From Allosphingosinicella sp042666435 (GTDB lineage: Bacteria > Pseudomonadota > Alphaproteobacteria > Sphingomonadales > Sphingomonadaceae): a stretch of DNA of 64,000 nucleotides. Numbering within the stretch: position 1 is the stretch's first letter; each line of letters begins with the position of its first letter. The stretch lies in contig NZ_JBHTDC010000001.1 of the NCBI RefSeq assembly GCF_042666435.1, forward strand, positions 1,612,001 through 1,676,000, read 5' to 3'. A program made the translations under genes and the position numbers. The notes beneath the pieces are model-generated. The model had not been told where the DNA came from. It saw only the letters and a program-made list of their open reading frames with translations, and made no database searches. Positions 55,412 through 63,972 of this stretch are shown here, in pieces.

Positions 55412-56736
55412 GCCAGCATCCCCAACGGGTTCTCCGCCAGCCGCTTGAACGCCTGCATCAGCTTCGCTCCATCCGCCCCGTCGATGGCGCGGTGGTCGAA
55501 GCTGCCGGTGGCGCTCATCACGGTGGCGATCTGGAGCGAGTCGTTGACCACGTAGGGCCGCTTCTCGCCGGCGCCGATCGCCATGATCATCGCCTGGGGC
55601 GGGTTGATGACGGCGTCAAAGGCCTTGATGCCGAACATGCCCATGTTGGAGATGGACGCGGTGCCGCCCTGATATTCGTGGGGCGCAAGCTTACCCTCCT
55701 TGGCGCGGCCGGCGAGGTCCTTCATCTCGGTGGCGATGGCGGACAGCGCCTTGGTGTCGGCCTGCGTGATGATCGGCGTGATGAGGCCGTTCGGGATCGA
55801 CACGGCGACCGAGATGTCGGCGCGGCTGTATTTCAGGAGCTGGTCGCCGGCGAAGGAGACGTTGCACTCCGGCACTTCCATCAGCGAGACGGCGAGCGCC
55901 TTGATCAGCATGTCGTTGACGCTGAGCTTGACGCCGCGGCTCTGAAGGCTCGCGTTCAATTCGCCGCGGAGCTTTAGCAGCGCGTCGAGCTGGATGTCGA
56001 CCGTCAGATAGATATGCGGGATCTGCTGCTTCGACTCGGTCAGGCGGCGCGCGATCGTCTTGCGCATGTTGGAGAGCTTGACCGCTTCGTGCGGGATTTC
56101 AGACAGCCCTTCGACAGGCTCAGGGCGAGCGGGTGCCGGGGCAGGTGTCTTTTCCGGGACCCGCTCAGGCGGAGCTTGTCGAGACGTAGTCGACCGAAGG
56201 TCAACCCCTGCCTTTCCTCCGGCCGAGTCGATATCCGCCTTCACGATCCGTCCGCCGGGGCCGGAGCCCGTGAGGCTGGACAAATCCACGCCCTTCTGCT
56301 CGGCCAGCCGCCGCGCGAGCGGGCTCGCCTTCACGCGGTCGCCGGTGTCGGCCCTCAGCGCGGCCTTTGCTTCCGCCTGGGAAGCTGCCACGGCTTCTTC
56401 CTTGGCAGGCTGACCCGCTCCGGTCTCGCCGCCCTCCTTCGCAACCGGCTCTTTCGCGGCCTTCGGCGCTTCTATCGCCGCGCCGGCGTCTTCGCCCTCG
56501 CCGGCGATCAGCGCGATCACTTCGCCGACCTTCACACCATCGGTGCCCTCCGGAACAACGATCTTGGAAATCGTGCCCTCGTCGACCGCTTCAAACTCCA
56601 TCGTCGCCTTGTCGGTCTCAATTTCGGCGAGGAGATCGCCGGCCGCGACATTGTCGCCCTCCTTCACCAGCCATTTGGCGAGCGTCCCCTCCTCCATCGT
56701 GGGGGACAAAGCGGGCATCTTGAGCTCGATGGGCAT
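55408..56736 (-). CDS. aceF: Pyruvate dehydrogenase complex dihydrolipoyllysine-residue acetyltransferase (E2), with repeat-derived linker
   Basis: The 442-residue E2 has one lipoyl domain (MPIELKMPALSPTMEEGTLA; lipoyl Lys43 in ETDKATMEFE), a linker, the E3-binding domain (ASPLARRLAEQKGVDLSSL, GPGGRIVKADID) and the catalytic domain ending in SFDHRAIDGADGAKLM. It transfers acetyl groups from E1 to CoA. Residues about 180-212 (DLRSTTSRQAPPERV ... RPEPVEGLSEIP) are encoded by a palindromic repeat in the second linker, a tolerant site. The E1 genes are not in the window. Confidence 0.96.
   Translation of the reverse strand: MPIELKMPALSPTMEEGTLAKWLVKEGDNVAAGDLLAEIETDKATMEFEAVDEGTISKIVVPEGTDGVKVGEVIALIAGEGEDAGAAIEAPKAAKEPVAKEGGETGAGQPAKEEAVAASQAEAKAALRADTGDRVKASPLARRLAEQKGVDLSSLTGSGPGGRIVKADIDSAGGKAGVDLRSTTSRQAPPERVPEKTPAPAPARPEPVEGLSEIPHEAVKLSNMRKTIARRLTESKQQIPHIYLTVDIQLDALLKLRGELNASLQSRGVKLSVNDMLIKALAVSLMEVPECNVSFAGDQLLKYSRADISVAVSIPNGLITPIITQADTKALSAIATEMKDLAGRAKEGKLAPHEYQGGTASISNMGMFGIKAFDAVINPPQAMIMAIGAGEKRPYVVNDSLQIATVMSATGSFDHRAIDGADGAKLMQAFKRLAENPLGMLA
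56107..56183. repeat. Palindromic repeat inside aceF (second linker)
   Basis: CCCTTCGACAGGCTCAGGGC with GAGCGGG (from 56107) and CCCGCTCAGGCGGAGCTTGT with CGAG (to 56183) are imperfect inverted arms of the same family as the sufC element. Translated on the minus strand it gives the signature peptide RPEPVEGLS. Confidence 0.88.
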
Positions 56737-56892
56737 GGGAAGCGGCTTTCCTCTGCTGTGCTGCGCGCCCGTCCAAACAGCAGGCGCGGGGCCGGGTCAA
56801 GGCCTGTCCTCGGCCGAGCACCGGCGGACCCGACGGCCGGGGTTGCGTGACGGGCGGTTCTGGCGCACCGTCTCCTCCAGCAGGAGGGGTTC

Positions 56893-57348
56893 ATGCGCTC
56901 GTATCTCGTCGTCATGGACGAAAGCCAGGAATCGCGCGCGGCCTTACGCTACGCGGCCCGGCGCGCGGCGCGAACCGGCGGCGTCATCGAGCTGCTGGCG
57001 CTCATCCCGCCGCAGGAATTCGTCCAGTGGGGCGGCGTCCAGGCGGCAATGGAGGAGGAAGCGAAGCTGCGGGCCGAGGCGATGGTCGTCCAGGCCTCGA
57101 GCGCGATCGTCGAGGAAGCCGGCCTCACCCCCTCGATCACCGTCCGCCAGGGCGATCCCGTCAAGGCGGTCGCCGAATTGCTGAAGGAACGCGAGGATAT
57201 CGCCGCTCTGGTGCTCGGCGCCGCGGCCGAGGGCGGACCCGGCCCGCTGGTCACGCATTTTTCCGGCAATGCGGCCAGCACCCTGCCCTGCCCGCTGGTG
57301 ATCGTGCCGGGCCAGCTCAGCGACGAGATGCTCGACCGGCTGAGCTAA
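56893..57348 (+). CDS. Universal stress protein UspA family
   Basis: The 151-residue protein starts MRSYLVVMDESQESRAALRY and has a Usp fold with the ATP-binding-type glycine loop near the end (VLGAAAEGGPGPLVTHFSG, PCPLVIVPGQL). Usp proteins help survival under stress and may bind ATP. It is divergent from aceF and its stop overlaps that of the RcnB-like gene by 4 nt. Confidence 0.92.
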   Translation: MRSYLVVMDESQESRAALRYAARRAARTGGVIELLALIPPQEFVQWGGVQAAMEEEAKLRAEAMVVQASSAIVEEAGLTPSITVRQGDPVKAVAELLKEREDIAALVLGAAAEGGPGPLVTHFSGNAASTLPCPLVIVPGQLSDEMLDRLS

Positions 57349-58304
57349 CCCCGCTCGCCCCGGATTCTGGGCTTGGCCTTGCGGTATTTCCGCTTGACGG
57401 TCCGCTTGGCCGGCGCGGCGACCGGCTCATCGACATAATAGGTATGGGTGGTGACGGTCCCCGGCGTGGTGACGGTGGTCTCGGTGACCGTCATCACTCC
57501 CCAGCCATATCCGCAATGGCCGCAGGGCGGCGGCGGCGGCGGGGAGCAGCTATAGGCCTGCTGGCAGCCGCCATAAGAGACGGTCGGCATCGGGTGGCCA
57601 TAACCTTGCCGATGCTCCTGCGGCCGATAGTCGCCGGCATAAACCTCCTCGTCCCGATACCGATCGTCATAATAATCGTCGGCATAGGTTTCGCCGTCAT
57701 AGCCCTCGACATAGGCATAATCCTCGTCGCCGGGATGGAAATCGCCGTCGCCGACGTAAGCCGGGATGCCGCGCCCGTCATCGTCCCAGCGCTCGCCATA
57801 TTCGTCCCAGTCGAGGCCGTAGCGCCCGTCATGGACGCGGCCGTCGCGGTCGATCAGATAGGCATCGTCATAATAACGGACCCAGCGGCGGTCTCCGCCC
57901 GGTGGCGGAAAGCCGTAGAGCCCCCAATTCTGGACGTGGAATTGCGGGCCGAACCAGAAAGGCGGGACCACCGTCCCGCGGACGAAGCGATGGCCGCGGC
58001 GATGCTCGATACGGTCGCGGTCGTGCCGGACGATCACCCGGTCGCGCCCGTGCCGCATCGCGGCTTGCGGCGCGACGACCGATGGCGGCGGCATCCGCCT
58101 TTCGATTCGCGGGGCGACGGGAGCGGGCGCGCGCTGCCGCCAGCTGACCCCAGGGGCGGGCATCGCCGGGCGAGGGCTGCCGGGGACGTTGAGCCGCGCC
58201 GCCGGCACGTCCTGCCACGGCACGGGCGGGGTTACGGTCTGCGCCGCGAGACTCGCCGGAATCAGGGCGCTCGCCGCCAGGAAATAGGTCGCCAGCTTCG
58301 TCAT
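57345..58304 (-). CDS. RcnB family periplasmic protein
   Basis: The 319-residue protein starts MTKLATYFLAASALIPASLA with a signal peptide. The RcnB-like motif is RRWVRYYDDAYLIDRDGRV. A long Asp/Tyr/Gly-rich acidic stretch follows (residues about 180-245), then a Cys- and Pro-rich part (SCSPPPPPPCGHCGYGWG) and a basic C-terminus (AKRTVKRKYRKAKPRIRG). RcnB helps nickel/cobalt homeostasis in E. coli; here only the domain is shared and the low-complexity region suggests metal or polymer binding. Confidence 0.82.
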   Translation of the reverse strand: MTKLATYFLAASALIPASLAAQTVTPPVPWQDVPAARLNVPGSPRPAMPAPGVSWRQRAPAPVAPRIERRMPPPSVVAPQAAMRHGRDRVIVRHDRDRIEHRRGHRFVRGTVVPPFWFGPQFHVQNWGLYGFPPPGGDRRWVRYYDDAYLIDRDGRVHDGRYGLDWDEYGERWDDDGRGIPAYVGDGDFHPGDEDYAYVEGYDGETYADDYYDDRYRDEEVYAGDYRPQEHRQGYGHPMPTVSYGGCQQAYSCSPPPPPPCGHCGYGWGVMTVTETTVTTPGTVTTHTYYVDEPVAAPAKRTVKRKYRKAKPRIRGERG

Positions 58305-58366
58305 GGTGCGTCCCCTGCTTGGCCAAAGCCGCCGCCCACGAGGCGCGGGAGACGCTTCAGTCTTTT

Positions 58367-58876
58367 TTAACCATCCACCGACGCTTTTGCCACCTCCGCC
58401 AGCCGCGGCGCGATTATCCGTGCCAGTTTGAGACAGCCGTCTTTGTCCTCCGTGTCGAATCGCGCACGCCGGGGACTGTCCAGATCGAGCACGCCGATCA
58501 GCCGGTCCTCGTGGACGATCGGCACGACAAGTTCGGACGCGGACGCGCTGTCGCAGGCGATATGGCCGGGAAAGGCGTCGACGTCCTCGACGAGCTGGGG
58601 CTCGAGCGTCGCCGCGGCGGTCCCGCACACGCCCTTGCCGAACGGGATGCGGATGCAGGCGGCGCGGCCCTGGAACGGCCCGAGCACCAGCTCGCCGTCG
58701 ATGTTGCGGTAGAAGCCGGCCCAATTGAGGTCCGGCAGCGCTTCCCAGAGCAGGGATGCGACGTTCGCCATGTTGGCGATGGCGTCCGGTTCGCCCGCCG
58801 TCAGCGCATCCGCCGCGTCGCAGAGCTGACGGTAAAGCTCGGCCTTGTCCTCGGCGGCGATCCTGAAATCGAACAT
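58367..58876 (-). CDS. msrC: Free methionine-(R)-sulfoxide reductase (GAF domain)
   Basis: The 169-residue GAF protein matches fRMsr: WAGFYRNIDGELVLGPFQGR, AACIRIPFGKGVCG, DVDAFPGHIACDSASASELV. The three catalytic/resolving Cys are at about 75, 85 and 109. It reduces free L-methionine-(R)-sulfoxide with thioredoxin. Upstream is a palindromic repeat, then arfB. Confidence 0.93.
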   Translation of the reverse strand: MFDFRIAAEDKAELYRQLCDAADALTAGEPDAIANMANVASLLWEALPDLNWAGFYRNIDGELVLGPFQGRAACIRIPFGKGVCGTAAATLEPQLVEDVDAFPGHIACDSASASELVVPIVHEDRLIGVLDLDSPRRARFDTEDKDGCLKLARIIAPRLAEVAKASVDG

Positions 58877-58887
58877 TGACGCATCCT

Positions 58888-58972
58888 CGTCATCCCAGCG
58901 GAAGCCGGGATCTCACTTTTTTGTCTAGGTGGGTAACAGACAAGCGAGATTCCAGCTTTCGCTGGAATGACG
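58888..58972. repeat. Palindromic repeat between msrC and arfB
   Basis: Arms 58888-58914 (CGTCATCCCAGCGGAAGCCG...) and 58946-58972 (...CAGCTTTCGCTGGAATGACG) are inverted copies with a few differences. It fills the gap between two same-strand genes and could act as a hairpin barrier. Confidence 0.9.
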
Positions 58973-58975
58973 GAG

Positions 58976-59389
58976 CTAATCCAGCCCCGGCTTGCCCCGC
59001 GCCGCCTTGACGGCGCCGCGCTTGGTCTTGGTATCGACGCGCCTCGCCTTGGCGGCGCGGCTGGCCTTGGTCTTGATCCGCTTCGGCTGTCGGATGTGGG
59101 CCCTGGCGACGAGTTCCGCCAGCCTCGCCCGCGCATCTTCGCGATTGGCTTCCTGCGTACGGTAGCTGCGCGCGGTGATGACGATCTCGCCGCCGGACGT
59201 CATCCGGCTCCCCGCCAGCTCCTTCAGGCGCGCATAGACCGGCGGCGCCAGGCCGAGTTTGAGGACGTCGCACCGAAGTTGCACCGCGGTCGCGACCTTG
59301 TTGACGTTCTGGCCGCCGGGACCGCTGGACGCGATGAATCTCTCCGAAAGCGCGTCCTCGGGAATGACGAAGGGTTCAGAGCCGGACAT
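58976..59389 (-). CDS. arfB: Alternative ribosome-rescue factor/peptidyl-tRNA hydrolase ArfB
   Basis: The 137-residue protein starts MSGSEPFVIPEDALSERFIA and has the GGQ catalytic motif in SSGPGGQNVNKVATAVQLRC, followed by a basic C-terminal tail (KRIKTKASRAAKARRVDTKT) that enters the empty mRNA channel. It releases stalled ribosomes without tmRNA. It overlaps the 3' end of the RluA-like gene by 14 nt. Confidence 0.95.
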   Translation of the reverse strand: MSGSEPFVIPEDALSERFIASSGPGGQNVNKVATAVQLRCDVLKLGLAPPVYARLKELAGSRMTSGGEIVITARSYRTQEANREDARARLAELVARAHIRQPKRIKTKASRAAKARRVDTKTKRGAVKAARGKPGLD

Positions 59390-60050
59390 CGCCGAAACCG
59401 GCCTGGACGAAGGTCGGCGGCAGCGGCGCGGTCGCCTCGACCGGCGGCTTACCGTCGCGCTCCACCCGGATCGACAAAGCGTGGAGCAGCATCGGCCCCC
59501 TGCCCGCGCCATAGACGGGATCGCCCGAGATCGGGATGCCGAGCCCCGCCGAAGCGTGGACGCGAATTTGGTGCGTCCGCCCGGTCTCGGGCGAGAAGAC
59601 GATGACGGCCCGCCCGTCGCGCACGTCGGCCATCTTCCAGTGCGACACCGACGGCCGTCCTCTCGGATCGTGGATCATCCGCCAGCCTTCCTCGGCGGAC
59701 GAGACCTTGCCGAGCGGCATGTCGATAATGCCCGCTTGCGTCTCCGGCACGCCGTCCAGCACCGCGACATAGGTCTTGCTCACCTTCTTGTCCTCGAAGG
59801 CGCGCTGGAAGCGCTTGTGCGCTTTGGGGTTGCGCGCGAGGAGCAGGCAGCCGGACGTGTCGCGATCGAGCCGGTGGACGGGAAGCGGGGTGCGCTGAAA
59901 ACCGAAACGGAAATGGTGAAGATAATCCTCCAGGCTCTCGCGGGTTCGCGAACCGGGATGGACGGCGAGCCCGGCCGGCTTGTCGATCACGATCGCCTCG
60001 CCGTCGATGAACAGGACGTATTTCTCCCACATGGCGCCATTTTCCTGCAT
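59376..60050 (-). CDS. RluA-family pseudouridine synthase
   Basis: The 224-residue enzyme has the RluA catalytic motif PVHRLDRDTSGCLLLAR, with Asp in HRLDRDTSG, plus PVYGAGRGPMLLHALSI and GRTHQIRVHASAGLGIPISG. It isomerises uridine in tRNA or 23S rRNA; the short form without an S4 domain resembles RluA itself, though the site modified is not readable from sequence. Confidence 0.92.
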   Translation of the reverse strand: MQENGAMWEKYVLFIDGEAIVIDKPAGLAVHPGSRTRESLEDYLHHFRFGFQRTPLPVHRLDRDTSGCLLLARNPKAHKRFQRAFEDKKVSKTYVAVLDGVPETQAGIIDMPLGKVSSAEEGWRMIHDPRGRPSVSHWKMADVRDGRAVIVFSPETGRTHQIRVHASAGLGIPISGDPVYGAGRGPMLLHALSIRVERDGKPPVEATAPLPPTFVQAGFGDVRL

Positions 60051-60129
60051 GTCCCGGCCCTGCCACGGCTGTTGCAGCGGCGCAACGGACCCGGCCTCGC
60101 GGAGCCGCGCAAAGGACGTTTACGCGGAA

Positions 60130-60162
60130 TTAACCTTTTAACTTCATTTATCGCGTGGTTAA
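60130..60162 (+). promoter_or_regulatory. Possible CtrA-binding half-sites upstream of ctrA
   Basis: TTAACC (60130-60135), TTAA (60138-60141) and GGTTAA (60157-60162) occur in a markedly AT-rich stretch upstream of ctrA. In alphaproteobacteria CtrA binds TTAA-N7-TTAA, often autoregulating. Spacing here does not match that consensus, so autoregulation is only suggested. Confidence 0.35.
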
Positions 60163-60221
60163 TCAAGATTACCGGGTTCCGAAGGCCAAGAGGCGGGAGC
60201 CGCGACAAGGGGGTTTCACTC

Positions 60222-60923
60222 ATGCGTGTGCTGCTGATCGAAGACGAGCCGACCACCGCCAAGAGCATCGAGCTGATGCTGACGACGGAAGGCTTCAACG
60301 TCTATACGACCGATCTGGGCGAAGAGGGCTTGGACCTCGGCAAGCTCTACGATTACGACATCATCTGCCTCGATCTCAACCTGCCGGACATGCATGGCTA
60401 TGACGTGCTGAAGAAGCTGCGCGTCGCCAAGGTCGGCACGCCGGTGCTGATCCTGTCGGGCATCAGCGAGATGGATTCGAAGGTGCGGGCCCTGGGCTTC
60501 GGCGCCGACGATTACGTCACCAAGCCTTTCCACCGCGACGAGCTGGTCGCCCGCATCCACGCCGTCGTGCGCCGCTCGAAGGGCCACAGCCAGTCGGTCA
60601 TCAAGACCGGCAAGCTGGCCGTCAATCTCGACGCCAAGACGGTCGAGGTCGATGGCAGCCGCGTGCATCTCACCGGCAAGGAATATGCGATGCTGGAGCT
60701 CCTGTCGCTCCGCAAGGGCACGACTCTCACAAAGGAAATGTTCCTCAACCACCTTTATGGCGGCATGGACGAGCCCGAATTGAAGATCATCGACGTCTTC
60801 ATCTGCAAGCTGCGCAAGAAACTGAGCCTCGCCTGCGGCGGCGACAATTATATCGAGACCGTCTGGGGGCGCGGCTATGTGCTGCGCGATCCCGAGGAGG
60901 TCGAGCAGGCCCAGGTCGCCTGA
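60222..60923 (+). CDS. ctrA: Cell cycle response regulator CtrA
   Basis: The 233-residue OmpR-type regulator starts MRVLLIEDEPTTAKSIELML, with phospho-acceptor Asp51 in CLDLNLPDMHG, Lys in YVTKPFHRDELVARI, and a winged-helix domain (VHLTGKEYAMLELLSLRKGT, LTKEMFLNHLYGGMDEPELK, IIDVFICKLRKKL, IETVWGRGYVLRDPEE) that is nearly invariant in alphaproteobacterial CtrA. It controls replication, division and motility genes after phosphorylation by the CckA-ChpT relay. A terminator follows. Confidence 0.97.
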   Translation: MRVLLIEDEPTTAKSIELMLTTEGFNVYTTDLGEEGLDLGKLYDYDIICLDLNLPDMHGYDVLKKLRVAKVGTPVLILSGISEMDSKVRALGFGADDYVTKPFHRDELVARIHAVVRRSKGHSQSVIKTGKLAVNLDAKTVEVDGSRVHLTGKEYAMLELLSLRKGTTLTKEMFLNHLYGGMDEPELKIIDVFICKLRKKLSLACGGDNYIETVWGRGYVLRDPEEVEQAQVA

Positions 60924-60947
60924 CCCGAATTCATCGCTGGAGCAGGG

Positions 60948-60982
60948 ACCGGCGCCGCAGCGATGCGGCGCCGGTTTGCTTT
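60948..60982 (+). terminator. Rho-independent terminator after ctrA
   Basis: A perfect 11-bp GC-rich stem (ACCGGCGCCGC at 60948-60958 and its complement at 60965-60975, loop AGCGAT) is followed by TTGCTTT, 24 nt after the ctrA stop. Confidence 0.85.
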
Positions 60983-61045
60983 GGAGCCCCAGGCCCGTTC
61001 ATGCATTGATGGCCCGTCGCACATGAACGCGCGGGGAGGCTGGGC

Positions 61046-61816
61046 ATGACCTATTGCATCGGATTGCTGCTCGAGGCGGGCCTGGTGATGATCGCCGACA
61101 CCCGCACCAATGCGGGCGTCGACAATTTCTCCTGCTACAAGAAGCTGCATCGGCTGGTCGATGGCCCCGACCGCCAGATATTCGCCGCCACTTCGGGAAG
61201 CCTGTCGGTCAGCCAGTCGGTCATCGCCCTGCTCCAGGAGGGGCTGCCGCCCGAGGATAGCGACGACACGCCCCGATCCCTTGCCGGCGTCACCTCCATG
61301 TTTCGCGCGGCCCAGCTCGTCGGCGAGGCGGTTCAGGCCATCAACCGCAAGGTCGGCGCCGCGCTGGAGGCAGTCAACATCAGCAGCGCGGTCTCGCTGC
61401 TCATCGGCGGCCGCATCGGCGCGGAGCGGCCGCACCTCTTCCTCGTCTACGCCGCCGGCAATTTCATCGAATGCCAAGCCGATTCGCCCTTCCTCCAGAT
61501 CGGCGAGACCAAATATGGCCGACCGATCCTCGACCGGAGCATCGACGTGGCGACGCCCCTCGACGAGGCGGTGAAAATCGGCTTCCTCTCCTTCGATTCG
61601 GCGATGCGCTCCAATCTCGGCGTGGCGCGTCCGCTCGACATGATGGTGATGCCCGCCGACCGCGCCGCGCCGCTCCTCACCCGCCGGATCGAGCCGGACG
61701 ACGATTATTTCAACGAAATGTCGCTGAGCTGGTCCCACATGCTCCACCAGGCGACCCAAACCATCCCCAACCCGCCGTTCATGCAAGGCCATGGGGACAA
61801 GCGGCCGGGCCGATAG
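61046..61816 (+). CDS. Anbu (proteasome-related peptidase)
   Basis: The 256-residue protein is of the Anbu/proteasome-type peptidase family: N-terminal Thr2 after Met removal (MTYCIGLLLEAGLVMIADTR), the conserved TNAGVDNFSCYKKLH, SGSLSVSQSVIALL and GETKYGRPILDRSI, and ...FDSAMRSNLGVARPLDMMV. In other bacteria it forms an open helical proteasome-like assembly and is encoded with transglutaminase-like, alpha-E and ATP-grasp genes; none of those is in this window. The start has GGGGAGG upstream. Confidence 0.92.
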   Translation: MTYCIGLLLEAGLVMIADTRTNAGVDNFSCYKKLHRLVDGPDRQIFAATSGSLSVSQSVIALLQEGLPPEDSDDTPRSLAGVTSMFRAAQLVGEAVQAINRKVGAALEAVNISSAVSLLIGGRIGAERPHLFLVYAAGNFIECQADSPFLQIGETKYGRPILDRSIDVATPLDEAVKIGFLSFDSAMRSNLGVARPLDMMVMPADRAAPLLTRRIEPDDDYFNEMSLSWSHMLHQATQTIPNPPFMQGHGDKRPGR

Positions 61817-61839
61817 CTGCGGCACCTCCGCACGCCGCA

Positions 61840-62616
61840 TTACCGGCTGAGCGGTAATTCCTTCTGCTCCGGCTCGAAGCGCCGCCAGCCGTCGGGGCCG
61901 AGCCGCTCCAGCGGCCGGAACTTCGCCTTGTAGGCCATGCGTTTCGCATCCTCGACCCAATAGCCGAGATAGACGTAGGGAAGGCCGGCGCGCGCGGCGC
62001 GGACGATATGGTCGAGGATGATGTAGGTGCCGAGGCCGGATCGCTCCGAATCGTCGGGCTCGAAGAAGCTGTAGATCATCGACAGGCCGTCGGCCTGCTG
62101 GTCCGTCAGGCAGGCGCCGACCAGCTTGCCGGGGCGCCCGTCAAGCGAAGGCTCGCGATACTCGACGACATAGGTCTTGACCGGGCTCTGCTCGACCATG
62201 TCGGAAAAGTCGCTCTCGTCCATGTCGGCCATGCCGCCGCCGGGATGCCGGGCGCGCAGATAGCGGCGAAGCAGCTCATATTGCTCCTCCGTCGTCCACG
62301 GCTTGCAGGCGGTGACTTCGAGATCGGCGTGGCGGCGGATCATCTTGCGCTGGGAGGCGCTCGGACGGAATTCGCGAGCGACGACCCGCACAGAGACGCA
62401 GGCCGAACAATCGGCGCAGCTCGGCCGGTAGGCGACGCCCTGGCTGCGGCGAAACCCTATCCGCCCCAACGCATCGTTGAGGTCGGTGGCATGCTGACCG
62501 TTCAGCTCGGTGAAGACCTTCCGCTCCGTCTTGCCCGGAAGATAGGGGCATGGCGACGGCGTCGTCACGAAAAAGCGTGGGAAGCGGAAAGGTGCGCTCA
62601 CCGAGACTCCAGCCAC
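61840..62616 (-). CDS. bpt: Aspartate/glutamate leucyltransferase (arginyl-tRNA-protein transferase family)
   Basis: The 258-residue protein conjugates leucine to N-terminal acidic residues of proteins, marking them for ClpS/ClpAP. The N-terminal domain has TPSPCPYLPGKTERKVF with two Cys, and a Cys cluster (YRPSCADCSACVSVRV); the C-terminal GNAT-like part carries SMIYSFFEPDD and YVYLGYWVEDAKRMAYKAKF. It is convergent with the Anbu gene. Confidence 0.94.
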   Translation of the reverse strand: MAGVSVSAPFRFPRFFVTTPSPCPYLPGKTERKVFTELNGQHATDLNDALGRIGFRRSQGVAYRPSCADCSACVSVRVVAREFRPSASQRKMIRRHADLEVTACKPWTTEEQYELLRRYLRARHPGGGMADMDESDFSDMVEQSPVKTYVVEYREPSLDGRPGKLVGACLTDQQADGLSMIYSFFEPDDSERSGLGTYIILDHIVRAARAGLPYVYLGYWVEDAKRMAYKAKFRPLERLGPDGWRRFEPEQKELPLSR

Positions 62617-62733
62617 AAGGAGGGATCAGATGGTAACTGGAATCTTTATGCGCACTCGAAGTTCCGTTGGGAAGAGCGACGCGCGCCGAATTGAAGGTTA
62701 ATCGGCGAGCCGTGCCGGTGCGGGACGGGCGGC

Positions 62734-63972
62734 TTAGTGAATCTCTACCGGGTGGACCTGGAAGCCCTCGCCGTGAAGGTCGTCGATCAGCCGCTCGATA
62801 TGTTCGGCGCCCCGCGCCTCGCACTCGACATCGATGAAGGCGTCCTTGGCGGGCAGCGGCGTGAAGATGCGCTGGTGATAGATTTCGACGATGTTGATGC
62901 GGTGCTTCTCGAACAGCTTCACCACCGAGAAGAGCGCGCCCGGCCGGTCCTGGAGCTGGATGCGGAGCCGCGCCATCCGGCCGGAGCGGGCCAGGTCGCG
63001 CAGCAATACGGTGGCGAGGAGGCGGGTGTCGATATTGCCTCCGGTGAGGATGAGGCCGACCGTCCGGCCGGCGAATCGCTCCTTGTGGGTGAGGAGGGCG
63101 GCGAGGCCGGCCGCGCCGGCGCCCTCGGCGACCGTCTTCTCGATCTGGAGATACAGGCTGACGGCGGTCTCGATGTCGCGCTCGGGCACGAGGAGGATTT
63201 CGTCGACCAAAGCCGCGACGATTTCGGCGGTGAGCTTCCCCGGCTCCTTGACGGCAATTCCCTCAGCAATCGTGTCACCGGCCGTCGGCAGATGGCGGCC
63301 CGTCGTCTTGCAGTACATCGATGGATAGAGTTCGGCCTGGACGCCGACCAGGTCGATGTCCGGCTTCAGCGCCTTCGCCGCCGTGGCGATACCCGAGATC
63401 AGTCCTCCGCCGCCGATCGGAACCACGAGCGTCTCGATCTCCGGGGCATCGGCCAGCATCTCCAGGGCCACGGTTCCCTGGCCGGCGATGATCTCGGGGT
63501 CGTCGAACGGATGGACGAAGGTGAGGCCGCGCGCCTCCGCCAACTCCAGGGCGCGGGCATAGGCTTCGTCGAACAGCTCGCCGAGGAGGACCACCGCCGC
63601 CCCGTGCCCTTCGGTCTGCATGACCTTGATGGTCGGCGTGCCGGTCGGCATGACGATGGTGACCGGCACGCCGAGCCGGGCACCATGATAAGCGAGCGCC
63701 TGGGCGTGATTGCCGGCGGACGCGGCGATCACGCCCCGGGCGCGGGTCGCCTCGTCCATCAGCAGCAATTTGTTGAGCGCGCCGCGCTCCTTGTAGGCGG
63801 CGGTGAACTGGAGGTTCTCGAACTTGACGTAGACAACGGCCCCGGTCGCCTCCGACAGGGTGCGGCTGAGCATGGTCGGGGTGCGCACCACCGCACCTTC
63901 GATCCGTCGGGCGGCGGCACGGATGTCGTCGAGACTCAAAGGAGGATCGGTCTGTTCCGTACGGGCGGCCAT
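62734..63972 (-). CDS. ilvA: Threonine ammonia-lyase (threonine dehydratase)
   Basis: The 412-residue PLP enzyme deaminates threonine to 2-oxobutanoate. PLP Lys61 lies in FENLQFTAAYKERGALNK, the phosphate loop is VVPIGGGGLISGIATA, and a C-terminal ACT domain (LRIQLQDRPGALFSVVKLFE, HRINIVEIYHQRIFT) starts near residue 332. This single-ACT form is often the catabolic or unregulated type; feedback control by isoleucine cannot be read. The start MAARTEQTDP lies just inside the window's right edge. Confidence 0.94.
   Translation of the reverse strand: MAARTEQTDPPLSLDDIRAAARRIEGAVVRTPTMLSRTLSEATGAVVYVKFENLQFTAAYKERGALNKLLLMDEATRARGVIAASAGNHAQALAYHGARLGVPVTIVMPTGTPTIKVMQTEGHGAAVVLLGELFDEAYARALELAEARGLTFVHPFDDPEIIAGQGTVALEMLADAPEIETLVVPIGGGGLISGIATAAKALKPDIDLVGVQAELYPSMYCKTTGRHLPTAGDTIAEGIAVKEPGKLTAEIVAALVDEILLVPERDIETAVSLYLQIEKTVAEGAGAAGLAALLTHKERFAGRTVGLILTGGNIDTRLLATVLLRDLARSGRMARLRIQLQDRPGALFSVVKLFEKHRINIVEIYHQRIFTPLPAKDAFIDVECEARGAEHIERLIDDLHGEGFQVHPVEIH

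Noticed and set aside
60130..60162. Consensus CtrA box upstream of ctrA
   Set aside because: Half-sites exist but none has the TTAA-N7-TTAA spacing, so only a weak regulatory feature was recorded.
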